A program made the position numbers and the translations under genes. The notes beneath the pieces are model-generated. The model searched no databases and was not told the DNA's origin. It saw only the letters and a program-made list of their open reading frames with translations. 64,000 nt of DNA from an uncultured Cyclobacteriaceae bacterium (GTDB lineage Bacteria > Bacteroidota > Bacteroidia > Cytophagales > Cyclobacteriaceae), in NCBI GenBank assembly GCA_937146645.1, contig CAKZRQ010000058.1, forward strand, positions 62,001 to 126,000. Reading direction: 5' to 3'. This document shows, piece after piece, positions 18,134-27,521 of this stretch (positions are counted from its first letter, which is position 1; each line of letters begins with the position of its first letter).

Positions 18134-18880
18134 TCAAAGTCCCGGTATTTCATCGGGACTTTTTTGTTGCCTTAACCTGAGACGATAGCAATTCATCGCA
18201 TTTTTTCCGAGCTGTTCTGTAAGCTTGTAGTTAGCTAGCGCCCCTACTCCAGCACCAACTAATGGAATCAGCTGAGCAAGCTTTGCCAAATCAATGTAAT
18301 CCCGGTAATCCAGCTGGAAAGTTTTCCAATCGAACTCATTCAAGTTATCTGGAAGATCAGGCTCAAATTCATCCCATTTCTCCATTAAACCGATCAAGTC
18401 ATTCTTCCTCTCTTGAGAAGAAAATGTCAATTGGAAAATATAAAGCAGGAATAACCTCTCTTTCTTTTGGCTAAGGTCCGCCCCATACAAGGCAGCAATA
18501 TCAAATAACATCTTCATCTTAATGGTCAAGAAGGCTGGGAAGTCCGCAAAGCCAAGAAGTATTCCTCCAGCCCCGGTAACTGCACCTTCAGCACTGGCAG
18601 TATTTCTATACCATTTTATCCTCTGCCGTACTTTCATTTCCCTGACCCGAAGTGAAAGATTAGGGTCCCATTTGGGTAATATCCATGAAGAACCTGTCAT
18701 CACAGCTTTCACCATGTTTTCAATAGCAGCCGTAACCACTTGATGCATCTTTTCCGGAAGCAAATCATTGATCCCTTTCTGAACACTCCTGGTCATACGA
18801 TTCATCCATCCAGGCGGCCGGCGCATCTGGAAGAGCCAGATGTTTAATTCTGCCCGAACGTAATGAAGATAAGCTTCCAT
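18134..18880 (-). CDS. EcsC family protein
   Basis: A 248-residue protein similar to the EcsC family. It has SVQKGINDLLPEKMHQVVTA, GAVTGAGGILLGFADFPAFL (a hydrophobic glycine-rich helix pair, about 100-125) and LIPLVGAGVGALANYKLTEQ near the C-terminus. The two glycine-rich segments may insert in the membrane. In Firmicutes EcsC is encoded with an ABC transporter, but here the gene is solitary, between tRNA-Gln and a DLH-like gene. The biochemical role of the family is unknown. Its stop codon is 2 bp from the tRNA end, so the two convergent genes share a hairpin. Confidence 0.85.
   Translation of the reverse strand: MEAYLHYVRAELNIWLFQMRRPPGWMNRMTRSVQKGINDLLPEKMHQVVTAAIENMVKAVMTGSSWILPKWDPNLSLRVREMKVRQRIKWYRNTASAEGAVTGAGGILLGFADFPAFLTIKMKMLFDIAALYGADLSQKKERLFLLYIFQLTFSSQERKNDLIGLMEKWDEFEPDLPDNLNEFDWKTFQLDYRDYIDLAKLAQLIPLVGAGVGALANYKLTEQLGKNAMNCYRLRLRQQKSPDEIPGL
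18137..18165 (+). terminator. Terminator of tRNA-Gln inside the 3' end of the EcsC gene
   Basis: GTCCCG at 18139-18144 pairs with CGGGAC at 18154-18159 and is followed by T6. The stem also encodes the last residues (SPDEIPGL) of the convergent EcsC-family gene. Confidence 0.85.
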
Positions 18881-18951
18881 AAAATATGACTACATTAAAC
18901 TTAGAGTATGATCCTCAGTTATACTAAATATATCATCAAAACACCACCAAA

Positions 18952-19818
18952 ATGAAAGCTTTGATCTTTTCTTTAATTCTATTTTTTATCTATTTCGATT
19001 CAGAAAAAATAGAAACAACCACAACTGACCCTTTCGATGAAATTACTATTTGTCATGATTTCGGACCGGGAATGGAGCAGTTCATTGATGACCCTGAATT
19101 CATCAAGTTTCACCCTTCCCCTGAAATAATTAATTACGAAGCTGAGGGAAATATGATTGATTTCGATACTCCAGATGGTAAAAAAGCATCCGGATATTTA
19201 ATCGAAGCCTCTAATAAATCATCAAACAAATGGCTCTTTGTCTATCAGGAATGGTGGGGTCTAAATGACCAAATCAAACGGCAAGCCGACATTTTCTACA
19301 AAGATTTAGGAGGAAATGTGAATGTGATCGCGCTAGACATGTATGATGGCAAAGTCACTACAGACTCTCAAGAGGCGGGGCAATTTATGAGATCAGCAAG
19401 CGAAGAAAGATTGCAGTCCATCGTGAAGGGGGCTCAAGAGTTTGCAGGAAGCGATGCCATGATAGCGAATGTTGGCTGGTGTTTCGGAGGAGGATGGTCC
19501 TTGAAATCTGCATTGATTACGGGAGAGCAAAATATTGGCTCAGTCATGTATTATGGAATGCCAGTTCAAGATGTGGACATGTTGAAGACATTGAGTTCAG
19601 ATGTATTGGGGCTTTTTGCCACAGAGCAATACATTTCAAAAGAAATCATCGAAACATTTGCTTCAAATATGGAAGCTGCCGGAAAAGATTTGGAGTATAA
19701 GATTTTTGACGCAGCTCATGGCTTTGCTAATCCTAGCAATCCGCGACATGACCCTGCCGCTTCAGAGGAAGCGTATAGTATGGCGTTGAGCTATCTGAAA
19801 GATAAATTCAGCGAGTAA
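18952..19818 (+). CDS. Exported dienelactone hydrolase-like alpha/beta hydrolase
   Basis: A 288-residue protein with an N-terminal hydrophobic segment (3-15), possibly a signal peptide or anchor, and a 65-residue extension before the hydrolase domain. The family signs are KWLFVYQEWWGLNDQIKRQA (the E-x-W-G region), the nucleophile Cys177 in VGWCFGGGWSL and the catalytic His in DAAHGFANPSNPRHDPAA. The usual catalytic Asp after strand 6 (G-x-x-D) is replaced by the sequence LFATEQYIS. A nearby Glu may serve instead or activity may have changed. The substrate is unknown. It ends in an unusual nested terminator shared with the M14 peptidase gene. Confidence 0.85.
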   Translation: MKALIFSLILFFIYFDSEKIETTTTDPFDEITICHDFGPGMEQFIDDPEFIKFHPSPEIINYEAEGNMIDFDTPDGKKASGYLIEASNKSSNKWLFVYQEWWGLNDQIKRQADIFYKDLGGNVNVIALDMYDGKVTTDSQEAGQFMRSASEERLQSIVKGAQEFAGSDAMIANVGWCFGGGWSLKSALITGEQNIGSVMYYGMPVQDVDMLKTLSSDVLGLFATEQYISKEIIETFASNMEAAGKDLEYKIFDAAHGFANPSNPRHDPAASEEAYSMALSYLKDKFSE

Positions 19819-19823
19819 TAGAC

Positions 19824-19888
19824 CAAAAAAGCCCTGACCACGTGTTCGCCACTTAAAGGCGATAATTTGGTCAGGGCTATTTTTTTTA
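19824..19888. terminator. Bidirectional terminator with nested hairpin
   Basis: AGCCCTGACCA at 19830-19840 pairs with TGGTCAGGGCT at 19868-19878. Inside lies a second hairpin (TCGCC-ACTTAAA-GGCGA, about 19846-19862). T8 follows on the plus strand and A6 precedes, so both converging genes can end here. Confidence 0.88.
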
Positions 19889-22597
19889 TTTGTACAGGTG
19901 ATTAAATAGCATTTTAAAAGTCCCATGAGACTGGGCGCGGAACGTGATCTCAGGAGTATATGCGTAGAATTTTCCCTCTCCCATATCCGCTTCAATGGCA
20001 GTAACTCCATTTTTAAGGTAAGATTCACCAAAAGCCCAACCACTCTTCAGAGGTGACTCTTCACCAAACCACGCAATAGGTCTTACACCTTCACTGGCAG
20101 CACTCGGAGCCAATTCAAAAACAGGACTTCGATTGAAAAGAATATTGGCTTTGGCATCCATACCATAATTAGATGGATGATCCTGATCTACATACATTTC
20201 CAAAACAGATCCGGGAATGTAGTATTTCTCGCCACTCAAAGGCCTTGTCTTACCTTGAGAATCCATATCCACTAAAGCATTTTCAACAGGTAGATCAAAG
20301 TGGTAAGCCAAAGCTGAAGCAGAGCCAACAGAAACTACTCGGCCGCCGCCCTCAATAAACTCCCTTAGTTTCGGAATCGATTTATCCTTAGTAAATCTCC
20401 CAAGCATATGATGATACTTTTCATCAATTTCAGAAGCATTTGGCTGAGCCCTTGAGTATCGCGAACGACCACCAGAAAGCTGTGGAATTCCAGGCCCTAT
20501 AAAAAGAATCACATCATACTTTTCATTCAAATTCCCTTCATCGATCTCGCGAGGAAATACTAAATCAAAATCATAATGGAACTGCTCTAACATCCAGCGA
20601 ACCCAGCCAGATGGCATGGACCCTCCGTAATAGTCATATAACCCTATTCTCGCAGCTAAAAGGCTCTTCATATTACTAGGCTGTCCGTTGACTGGAGCTG
20701 GGTAAACCCCAAAATCAGATGCCGCCGTGGCTAGCAGATCTGAACCATCAGCTTTTACAAAATAAGAACCCTCACTATGGCCATTCCATTCTTCAGTTAG
20801 TTGATTCACTTCTATGCCCGCTTTCAATAATTCATTGATCGCAATGAAAGAGTTGTTCTCGGCTACATTCACAATGTATCCTGAGCCCTGTTCTAGTTCT
20901 TTGGAGTCAGGCTCCAATAATTGTCCATAAGGAATGGCTTCAAAAGGCCCTTCTACGGCTTCCATTACTCGATCAAACTCAACGGCCATTTGGAAGGCTA
21001 AAGTCCATCCGGCAGCATCGTATGGCCTTACTGGAGGACCTCCTGGGTATAAGAAGTCATTTGGATGATTTTGCGCTTCAAACATATCCAAGATATGAGG
21101 TCGGAAGGCTTGTGCGGCTTTAACCACATAAGATCCCGATGGATAGTCTTTCCCCTCTAGCTCAAAATCAGATGTTGCCCTATGAACCTGAATTCCAGAT
21201 TTAATCAATGCATTCAAAAACTTGAGCGCAGTCGGAAAGTCCTTTTGGTCAGACGGAATCACAAAACCTCGGGGATCTCTTCTGGCTGGGTCGGTGTAAA
21301 CACTGTCATAAAATTGAGGAGGAAGACCTCTGGTGAAACCTTGGGTTTGGCTTGAGGCTTTGTCCTTTGATGCTTCATACTTTGCCTTTATCGCCTCCAC
21401 GTTTTTGGGATAAAGTGTCCAACTGTCTGTTTCGCCTTTGTCAATCGATCTTCTCCCCATGATGTAAATATTCCTGAGTAGGTCATCACCATTCCTTACG
21501 GCATGGTTTAAAACAGCATAATTGAGGGATACCGAGTAATCGATGGATTGCTTAAAGTGCCAATCCTGAGGAGCAATAGGATAAGGATTATCATTATCCG
21601 GTATCAATCGATCAGGAACCAAAGGGATTTTCATGGGGGTTGGATTCCCCGTCATTTCTGTCAAAATCCCGATTATATTATGGTAATAAGGAGTAGTTCT
21701 TAATCCACCATTCCACCAGGTTGAATATGGTGAACCACCGAGACGAGTATAACCTGGACGATTTTCTTGATTTAGCCTATTGATCATAGATGCACCTACA
21801 GCGTCCAGACTAGTAATAATCATTGGGTCCAACACATGGTTAAACGGATCTCTGTAAGGAGGTCCTGCTACCACTGTTCCTGCAGGGGATGTCTGATGAT
21901 GATTAAATATGATCTGAGGAATCCATTCGATGTATTGGATTCTTGACATATTGATGGCCTCAGCCATATTATTCATGTAAAAGTCCCGATTATTATCATG
22001 CCCAACATACTTCTGATAAAGAACCGGAATATTTTGATCTCTTTCCTTTTCATTCTCTTTTCTCATATACCAGTCGGACATAATTTCCTGACCATCTGGA
22101 TTAGCATGAACAAGTAGGATTATCACTTCATCAAGAATCTTTAGGGTTTCCTCATCATCCTTAGTGGCAAGCTCATAAAGAGTCTGAATAAGCTGATGTG
22201 CACTAAGAACCTCATTAGCATGCAGCCCTCCATCAATCCACACAACAGGTTTACCTTCCGAAATAAGCTCCTCTGCCTCCTGTCGTGACAAATTAGCTCT
22301 TCCCAAGGATTGGGAGATTTCCCTAAACCTCTCAGCATTTGCAAGATTTTCTGGAGAGGAGACAATCATCATAGGTTGTTCTCTCCCAAATTCCGTTTTA
22401 CCTATACTAACTAGTTCCACTCTATCACTAGCTGCAGCCACTTTTTCAAAGTAAGCTTCAGTTTCAGTGTAGTTAGCCAGTTTATAATCGTCCCCTATCT
22501 CAAAACCAAAGTGAGATTTAGGGCTTGGGACATTTTGAGCAAAAAGGGTGATGGGCAGCAGGAAACTAGCTGCGATTAATAGCCATTTCTTATTCAT
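19886..22597 (-). CDS. Secreted zinc carboxypeptidase, M14 family
   Basis: A 903-residue protein with a Sec signal peptide (WLLIAASFLLPITLFAQ, about 4-20). The M14 carboxypeptidase domain covers about 35-360. GGLHANEVLSAHQLI holds the first zinc ligands (H-x-x-E). NPDGQE and DNNRDFYM are substrate-site segments, FNHHQTSPAG holds the later His ligand, and ILTEMTGNP the catalytic Glu. About 500 further residues follow, including a segment FIGPGIPQLSGG that resembles a glutamine-amidotransferase-like fold, a known partner of M14 domains in Bacteroidota. It probably digests peptides in the periplasm or outside the cell. It stands alone, 103 bp after the large unidentified gene. Confidence 0.92.
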   Translation of the reverse strand: MNKKWLLIAASFLLPITLFAQNVPSPKSHFGFEIGDDYKLANYTETEAYFEKVAAASDRVELVSIGKTEFGREQPMMIVSSPENLANAERFREISQSLGRANLSRQEAEELISEGKPVVWIDGGLHANEVLSAHQLIQTLYELATKDDEETLKILDEVIILLVHANPDGQEIMSDWYMRKENEKERDQNIPVLYQKYVGHDNNRDFYMNNMAEAINMSRIQYIEWIPQIIFNHHQTSPAGTVVAGPPYRDPFNHVLDPMIITSLDAVGASMINRLNQENRPGYTRLGGSPYSTWWNGGLRTTPYYHNIIGILTEMTGNPTPMKIPLVPDRLIPDNDNPYPIAPQDWHFKQSIDYSVSLNYAVLNHAVRNGDDLLRNIYIMGRRSIDKGETDSWTLYPKNVEAIKAKYEASKDKASSQTQGFTRGLPPQFYDSVYTDPARRDPRGFVIPSDQKDFPTALKFLNALIKSGIQVHRATSDFELEGKDYPSGSYVVKAAQAFRPHILDMFEAQNHPNDFLYPGGPPVRPYDAAGWTLAFQMAVEFDRVMEAVEGPFEAIPYGQLLEPDSKELEQGSGYIVNVAENNSFIAINELLKAGIEVNQLTEEWNGHSEGSYFVKADGSDLLATAASDFGVYPAPVNGQPSNMKSLLAARIGLYDYYGGSMPSGWVRWMLEQFHYDFDLVFPREIDEGNLNEKYDVILFIGPGIPQLSGGRSRYSRAQPNASEIDEKYHHMLGRFTKDKSIPKLREFIEGGGRVVSVGSASALAYHFDLPVENALVDMDSQGKTRPLSGEKYYIPGSVLEMYVDQDHPSNYGMDAKANILFNRSPVFELAPSAASEGVRPIAWFGEESPLKSGWAFGESYLKNGVTAIEADMGEGKFYAYTPEITFRAQSHGTFKMLFNHLYK

Positions 22598-22700
22598 ATT
22601 AAGAGGTATTAATAATTAGATTTGGAAAATAGGGCAATTTTCGAAAGAAAGTAATTCGAATTCTTTAATCGCAGAAATACTCAGAAGAATGGTTCCGGGA

Positions 22701-25700
22701 TTAAGACCTAACAATTTTAACAAATTTCCCGTAATCGGGATCCTTTTTATTCTGTCTAGTCTGGAAGCCCCCAGCATTGAAGATCCCAGGAAACAATTCC
22801 CAGTTGTCAAGCTGAAGCTTAAAATCACCAATCTTAAAAGGCGATTCAATGATTAGACCAGCCTTCCCATTTTTCCCTTGGACGGTCAAATCTTTGGTCT
22901 TCACAAATCTCTCTTGAAATTTCAAGTTGTATCCATAGGTCTGCGCTTGACCATTAATAACAAAATTTCCTGTCTTAAGATTATCCACTGAGAATTTACC
23001 ATTCCCTTCCAAGGTAAGATCTGAACCTAGAACTGAATTATTAAGATTCACTTCAAACCCATCTCGCACAACTACCCTGCTTGGAATAAAGATCTCTTGC
23101 TTTCCATTTTCCTTCCTTTGAAAACCAAACTTTGCCCCTTTGCCATCCTTAAAAATTGGATTCAAAATAACTGGGACTGCTGAAGTCGGGCTGACCAAAT
23201 GAGGGAAATCACTAAATTCTATCTCAGGTTCAAACCGATTATCGAGATTACTGTACCAACTGATCCTACCCCCTATTATTTTCAATCTGTGCTTGTCTTG
23301 ACCTGTAATTAACTGTCTAATCCTAAGGCCCTGTGGTCGATAATCTATTCTTTGTGAATAGCTAGGTTCTCCATTTTCCTCGACAAAGAAGGTATTTTCA
23401 AATCTGGCTTCGCTCGGCAAGGAGTACAAGGCGACTAAAATAGATTTCTCCGGAAAACTGTGGTTTAGGTCTACAGTTTTAATTTGCACCGAACCGGGAT
23501 TCCCGTTAAATGAGTTACTTAGCTCAACTTCTTGAACTTTACCATTTTCAGGGTCCAGAAGCTGTAAACGGTGACCTTTACCCCAAATCTTAGAACCTAA
23601 CCTTCCTACAGGGATAGATGATACAGAACCACTAATGGCTTTTGTCGTCTCTGCAAATAAGGGTCTAGCCGTGCTTCGGATAAGCCCATGAATATCCACA
23701 TTTTCCATTACGAGATTCACATTGTAATCCGTGTACATCAAATGACCAGCAGAGTTATTTCCTTGGTCCCAAAGGGCTGAACAACCCTTTCTGAATTTGC
23801 CATCTAAAAGTGCCTCTAGATTTGATTTTGAAACCTGAAAATTAATTTGACCAAGTCCCTCAGTTATTCCTTGATTAAGGGTCACCTCAGTATAGGTTAT
23901 CCTCCTATCTGTTCTGTTCATTCGAGGGTTAGGAACACTATATTGGGCTGAAAACTGCTTCCAATTTTTCCATTTTCTAGAGGTCTTCTCGACTGTAAAG
24001 GTTCTTCCATTGAAAGTAAATTGGTCACCCTTTTGAATTGCATAGCCCCAAATTTCGAAAGTCTTATCATCAGATTTCCCTATCAAATTATTTCTTGAAA
24101 TGTCCTGTAGATTCTGAGATATAGAATCTCCTTTTTTAGGAATTTTATCGAAGAGGTTAATCTCATCTCCTGTGAATCCACGTCCAGAAAGATCATTATC
24201 ACCATTTACTAACCAAAAATCTCCATTAGAATTCAGTCCTATTTTATAACCAGCAATGATTATGTGAGTCAACTCGCTACCTGTGCTAGTCCCACCGGTC
24301 CACTCCTGGGAAGCCAAATGATGCCAGGTGAAGTATGGAGATGAGACCTGGACTCTATTCCTAGAAACCATTTTCATTTCCAGATCATCGAATCTACTAG
24401 GCTTCAATGATTCCATTTCTATGAATTTCCCTCGCCGTGTTTTTGAATGCCCAACCCATTCAACCCTCAACCCTCCGCTTGTTCGAGCTTTCATATTGTT
24501 TGGATTTTTACTCAGCCAGTCTCCTTCGAAGCGATAAATACAAGGTTCGGTGATTTCGAGTCCATTGTGTTTTCCACCTCCATTACAATACCCTTGATTT
24601 GGCATTCCAAAGGAAACCCCAGGTCTTACGAAACCTAGTGCAGATTGCATTTGATCTCTTATTCGAAATTGATCAAAATTGCAAAATCGCTTTAATCCGT
24701 GTTGGCTTGAGTCAGCAGATGAATCAGAGAAAATAGTTCCAGTTGGGCTGCCGTATTGAACGACTTTTTGGGTATAGGTTGCAGGAATAAACTGCCAGGA
24801 AAAATCAATATCAACACGACCAGAATCCGGGAGATGAAATAAGGTCCCATTACTTCCAAAAGTTTCAGCAAAGCTCCCAGCTGGCTCCAAACCTCTTCCA
24901 TTAGAATCTCCATTGAATGCATCTGACCACATGCAATGAATTGCTGGGGGCTCTCCACCATCAGGGCTTGTGAAGTTCATCGTAGAATCTGGAGAGACCT
25001 CGATTTTAGGCATTCCAAGAACGGCATAAACCTTCCCTGAATCCGCGTAAAGAGTATCTTTTCTGTTTGAAGATTTAGACCAAGATTCAAGGGCAAACTT
25101 GTTGTCAAAAAAGAAAATCCCATCCTGATCCATAATCTTAGATGGTGCTTCTGAATTAAGCCCGTTATAGGGAAAATCAACAATCAGGTTTTTCCCATCA
25201 ATAACTTCGACCACTCTCGAATAGACTACAGCATTTGCATTAGGGAAATAATTTCTACCTGAGCTAGGGAACTCAGATGAACATTTATGAATTCGGGACG
25301 GCTCCAACCAACAACCCACGTAGTCTTCATTAAAAATGTCTTCTGATCCTTGATATGAAACCCTCGACCTTCCAGCGTCAATCTTTTCATATGACAATTG
25401 ACCCCAGAACGGTTTATAGAATGCCTTGCCACCAAACTTTTCAAGAGAATCAAATTCATCAGAAACTTCTACAGGATTAGAAGTGATCTGCTGAGGTCTA
25501 TCAACTTGAGGCTCCTCATCGACTGCGATACTCGCAGCTGCGATGGTTGCACTAGCTTCAACTACCTCAGCTTGATTTGAATTAGAATCAATGGTCGAAC
25601 CTGAGATTATAAATGGCTGACCATTTATTTCAATCGAATCGACTTTAATTGGGGAACCATCTTCAGAGGAAATTTTAAGAGACAGCTTAACTTTTTTATC

Positions 25701-25709
25701 ACTACTCAT
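22701..25709 (-). CDS. Large beta-rich protein of unknown function
   Basis: I start at the ATG at 25709 (1002 residues). A longer frame to 25784 would place a mixed, non-signal sequence in front and run close to the prs promoter. No signal peptide, lipobox or membrane helix is visible. Residues 1-45 (KVKLSLKISSEDG, VDSIEINGQPF) look like a small beta domain, followed by an A/E/S-rich linker to about 100. The rest is rich in G, N, S, D and aromatic residues with alternating hydrophobics. Examples are VEVIDGKNLIVDFPYNG, NVDIHGLIRSTARPLF and GSDLTLEGNGKFSVDNL, compatible with a beta-helix or lectin-like surface protein. I recognise no family. Export without a signal, or a cytoplasmic role, cannot be told apart. 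Confidence 0.7.
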   Translation of the reverse strand: MSSDKKVKLSLKISSEDGSPIKVDSIEINGQPFIISGSTIDSNSNQAEVVEASATIAAASIAVDEEPQVDRPQQITSNPVEVSDEFDSLEKFGGKAFYKPFWGQLSYEKIDAGRSRVSYQGSEDIFNEDYVGCWLEPSRIHKCSSEFPSSGRNYFPNANAVVYSRVVEVIDGKNLIVDFPYNGLNSEAPSKIMDQDGIFFFDNKFALESWSKSSNRKDTLYADSGKVYAVLGMPKIEVSPDSTMNFTSPDGGEPPAIHCMWSDAFNGDSNGRGLEPAGSFAETFGSNGTLFHLPDSGRVDIDFSWQFIPATYTQKVVQYGSPTGTIFSDSSADSSQHGLKRFCNFDQFRIRDQMQSALGFVRPGVSFGMPNQGYCNGGGKHNGLEITEPCIYRFEGDWLSKNPNNMKARTSGGLRVEWVGHSKTRRGKFIEMESLKPSRFDDLEMKMVSRNRVQVSSPYFTWHHLASQEWTGGTSTGSELTHIIIAGYKIGLNSNGDFWLVNGDNDLSGRGFTGDEINLFDKIPKKGDSISQNLQDISRNNLIGKSDDKTFEIWGYAIQKGDQFTFNGRTFTVEKTSRKWKNWKQFSAQYSVPNPRMNRTDRRITYTEVTLNQGITEGLGQINFQVSKSNLEALLDGKFRKGCSALWDQGNNSAGHLMYTDYNVNLVMENVDIHGLIRSTARPLFAETTKAISGSVSSIPVGRLGSKIWGKGHRLQLLDPENGKVQEVELSNSFNGNPGSVQIKTVDLNHSFPEKSILVALYSLPSEARFENTFFVEENGEPSYSQRIDYRPQGLRIRQLITGQDKHRLKIIGGRISWYSNLDNRFEPEIEFSDFPHLVSPTSAVPVILNPIFKDGKGAKFGFQRKENGKQEIFIPSRVVVRDGFEVNLNNSVLGSDLTLEGNGKFSVDNLKTGNFVINGQAQTYGYNLKFQERFVKTKDLTVQGKNGKAGLIIESPFKIGDFKLQLDNWELFPGIFNAGGFQTRQNKKDPDYGKFVKIVRS

Positions 25710-25835
25710 ATAAAAAATATTAAAGAAATAAGATACGAATTCTGAATCAGGGACTGAAGTATTTAAACGAAAAAGAGATGGCAAAATAAAATTTGGAATC
25801 CCATCAATTGACTACCTCCTACTCTTAAAAATTTG

Positions 25836-25843
25836 TACTTTTG
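25836..25843 (+). promoter_or_regulatory. Candidate -7 box TACTTTTG for prs
   Basis: This matches TAnnTTTG and lies 39 bp before the prs ATG. The nearest TTG (25808) is 25 bp upstream, longer than the usual spacer. Transcription from here would exclude the upstream in-frame TTG at 25841 and supports the ATG start. Confidence 0.5.
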
Positions 25844-25882
25844 AGCTTGATCTCCAAAAAAACTCCTGTTAATCTCCAACAC

Positions 25883-26809
25883 ATGTCAGAAGTAAAAATA
25901 TTCTCAGGCCAAAACAGTAAGTATCTGGCTGAAAAAATTGCCAAACAATACGGAAAAAAACTAGGTGACCTGACCCTATCAAAGTTCAGTGATGGCGAAA
26001 TGTCTCCAAGCTATAATGAGTCTATTCGAGGTAGTACTGTGTTTCTTATTCAAAGCACGAACCCTTCTTCTGACAATCTTTTGGAGCTTTGTTTAATGAT
26101 CGATGCGGCACGCAGAGCAAGTGCATACAAAGTTTGCGCAGTGATTCCTTATTATGGATATGCCAGACAAGATAGAAAAGACCGACCAAGAGTCTCCATC
26201 GCAGCCAAGCTGATCGCGAATATGCTTACCTCAGCAGGTGCAGACAGAATTATGACTTGCGATCTGCACGCTGGACAAATTCAGGGATTCTTCGATATAC
26301 CATTGGATCATTTAAATGGATCAGCTATCTTTGTGCCCTATTTGGAAAGGCTGAACCTTAAGAATCTGATTTTCGCATCTCCAGATGTTGGTGGAGTAGC
26401 TAGAGCCAGAGCTTATGCCAAGCGTTTCGAAGTAGATATGGTGGTCTGTGATAAGCACAGAAAAAGAGCCAACGAAGTTGCCTCAATGCAGGTAATCGGT
26501 GATGTAGAAGGAAAGGATGTTGTTTTAGTTGATGACCTGGTTGATACAGCAGGTACGCTTTGCAAAGCTGCTGAACTCCTAAAAGAAAAAGGAGCAACTT
26601 CTGTAAGGGCTATAACTACCCATGGAGTTCTTTCCGGTAAAGCTTATGAGAATATTGAGAATTCGATGCTCGAGGAGCTGGTAATCACGGATACCATACC
26701 ATTGAAAAGACAATCTGAGAAAATCAAAGTGCTGACGGTAGCTGAGTTGTTTGCAAAAGCAATTCATGCTGTCACTGGAAATACTTCCATCAGTTCTTTA
26801 TTTATATAA
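25883..26809 (+). CDS. prs: Ribose-phosphate pyrophosphokinase
   Basis: A 308-residue enzyme that makes PRPP from ribose 5-phosphate and ATP for nucleotide, histidine and tryptophan synthesis. From the ATG at 25883 it starts MSEVKIFSGQNSKYLAEKIA. It carries VIPYYGYARQDRKDRPR (the ATP-binding flexible loop) and CDLHAGQIQGFFDIP. The PRPP-binding signature VVLVDDLVDTAGTLCKAAEL follows (about 215-235). Class I length and motifs are complete. bL25 follows after 21 bp and is probably co-transcribed. Confidence 0.97.
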   Translation: MSEVKIFSGQNSKYLAEKIAKQYGKKLGDLTLSKFSDGEMSPSYNESIRGSTVFLIQSTNPSSDNLLELCLMIDAARRASAYKVCAVIPYYGYARQDRKDRPRVSIAAKLIANMLTSAGADRIMTCDLHAGQIQGFFDIPLDHLNGSAIFVPYLERLNLKNLIFASPDVGGVARARAYAKRFEVDMVVCDKHRKRANEVASMQVIGDVEGKDVVLVDDLVDTAGTLCKAAELLKEKGATSVRAITTHGVLSGKAYENIENSMLEELVITDTIPLKRQSEKIKVLTVAELFAKAIHAVTGNTSISSLFI

Positions 26810-26830
26810 AACCAATTAAAATAAATTCTT

Positions 26831-27442
26831 ATGAAAACACTTGAGATTATAGGGTTTAAAAGAGCAAATCTCGACAGTGCTTCACTTTCTGAAATCAGAG
26901 ATAGCGGCAATGTTCCCTGTGTAGTTTATGGTCCTGGGATCAAAGAGCAAATTCATTTCTATGCTCCAGCTATCCTTTTCAAGCCATTGATTTATACTCC
27001 AGATGTACACCTGGTAAAGTTGAACATCGAGGGTGAAGAAATCAAGGCTGTTTTGAAGGACACTCAGTTCCACCCAGTGAGTGAAGTTCTTCTTCACGCT
27101 GACTTCCTTGCCTACACCAATGAAAAGCCAATCAAGTTTGACATTCCTGTCAGAGTTGAAGGTCGTTCTCCAGGTATTGCCAAAGGTGGTAAGCTTGAAA
27201 TGAAGAACAGAACTATTCAGGTAAAAGGTATCGCTGAGAACCTTCCTGATTTCATCACAATTGACATCTCTAATCTGGACCTTGGTAAGTCTTTCAAGGT
27301 AGGAGAAGTAAAGGCTGAAGGTTTTGAAATCCTTACTAGCTCAAGAGTTTCTTTAGTGACTGTTGGAATTCCAAGAGCACTTAGAGGAAAAGGAGCTGGC
27401 GAAGATGAGGAAGAAGAGGAAGAAGCAGCTGCAGAAGAATAA
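26831..27442 (+). CDS. rplY: 50S ribosomal protein bL25/general stress protein Ctc
   Basis: A 203-residue 5S rRNA-binding protein of the long CTC form. The N-terminal L25 domain (1-95) contains IRDSGNVPCVVYGPGIKE and LKDTQFHPVSEVLLHADFLA. The C-terminal TL5-type beta domain (about 100-185) has RVEGRSPGIAKGGKLEM and FITIDISNLDLGKSFKVGEV. It ends with a very acidic tail of Glu and Asp. The order prs-rplY-pth is conserved in many bacteria. Confidence 0.95.
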   Translation: MKTLEIIGFKRANLDSASLSEIRDSGNVPCVVYGPGIKEQIHFYAPAILFKPLIYTPDVHLVKLNIEGEEIKAVLKDTQFHPVSEVLLHADFLAYTNEKPIKFDIPVRVEGRSPGIAKGGKLEMKNRTIQVKGIAENLPDFITIDISNLDLGKSFKVGEVKAEGFEILTSSRVSLVTVGIPRALRGKGAGEDEEEEEEAAAEE

Positions 27443-27462
27443 TATCAGAATTCATTCCATTA

Positions 27463-27496
27463 AATCCTGTCATTCACCTGGCAGGATTTTTTTTTT
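27463..27496 (+). terminator. Intrinsic terminator after the bL25 gene
   Basis: AATCCTG pairs with CAGGATT across a 12-nt loop and is followed by ten T. Pth would then need its own promoter or read-through. Confidence 0.85.
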
Positions 27497-27521
27497 ACCT
27501 TCATAACCCTGAGACTCACTT

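Noticed and set aside
19841..19847. CACGTG in the terminator loop as a parS or other operator
   Set aside because: The flanks do not fit parS, and the site is explained by the terminator loop.
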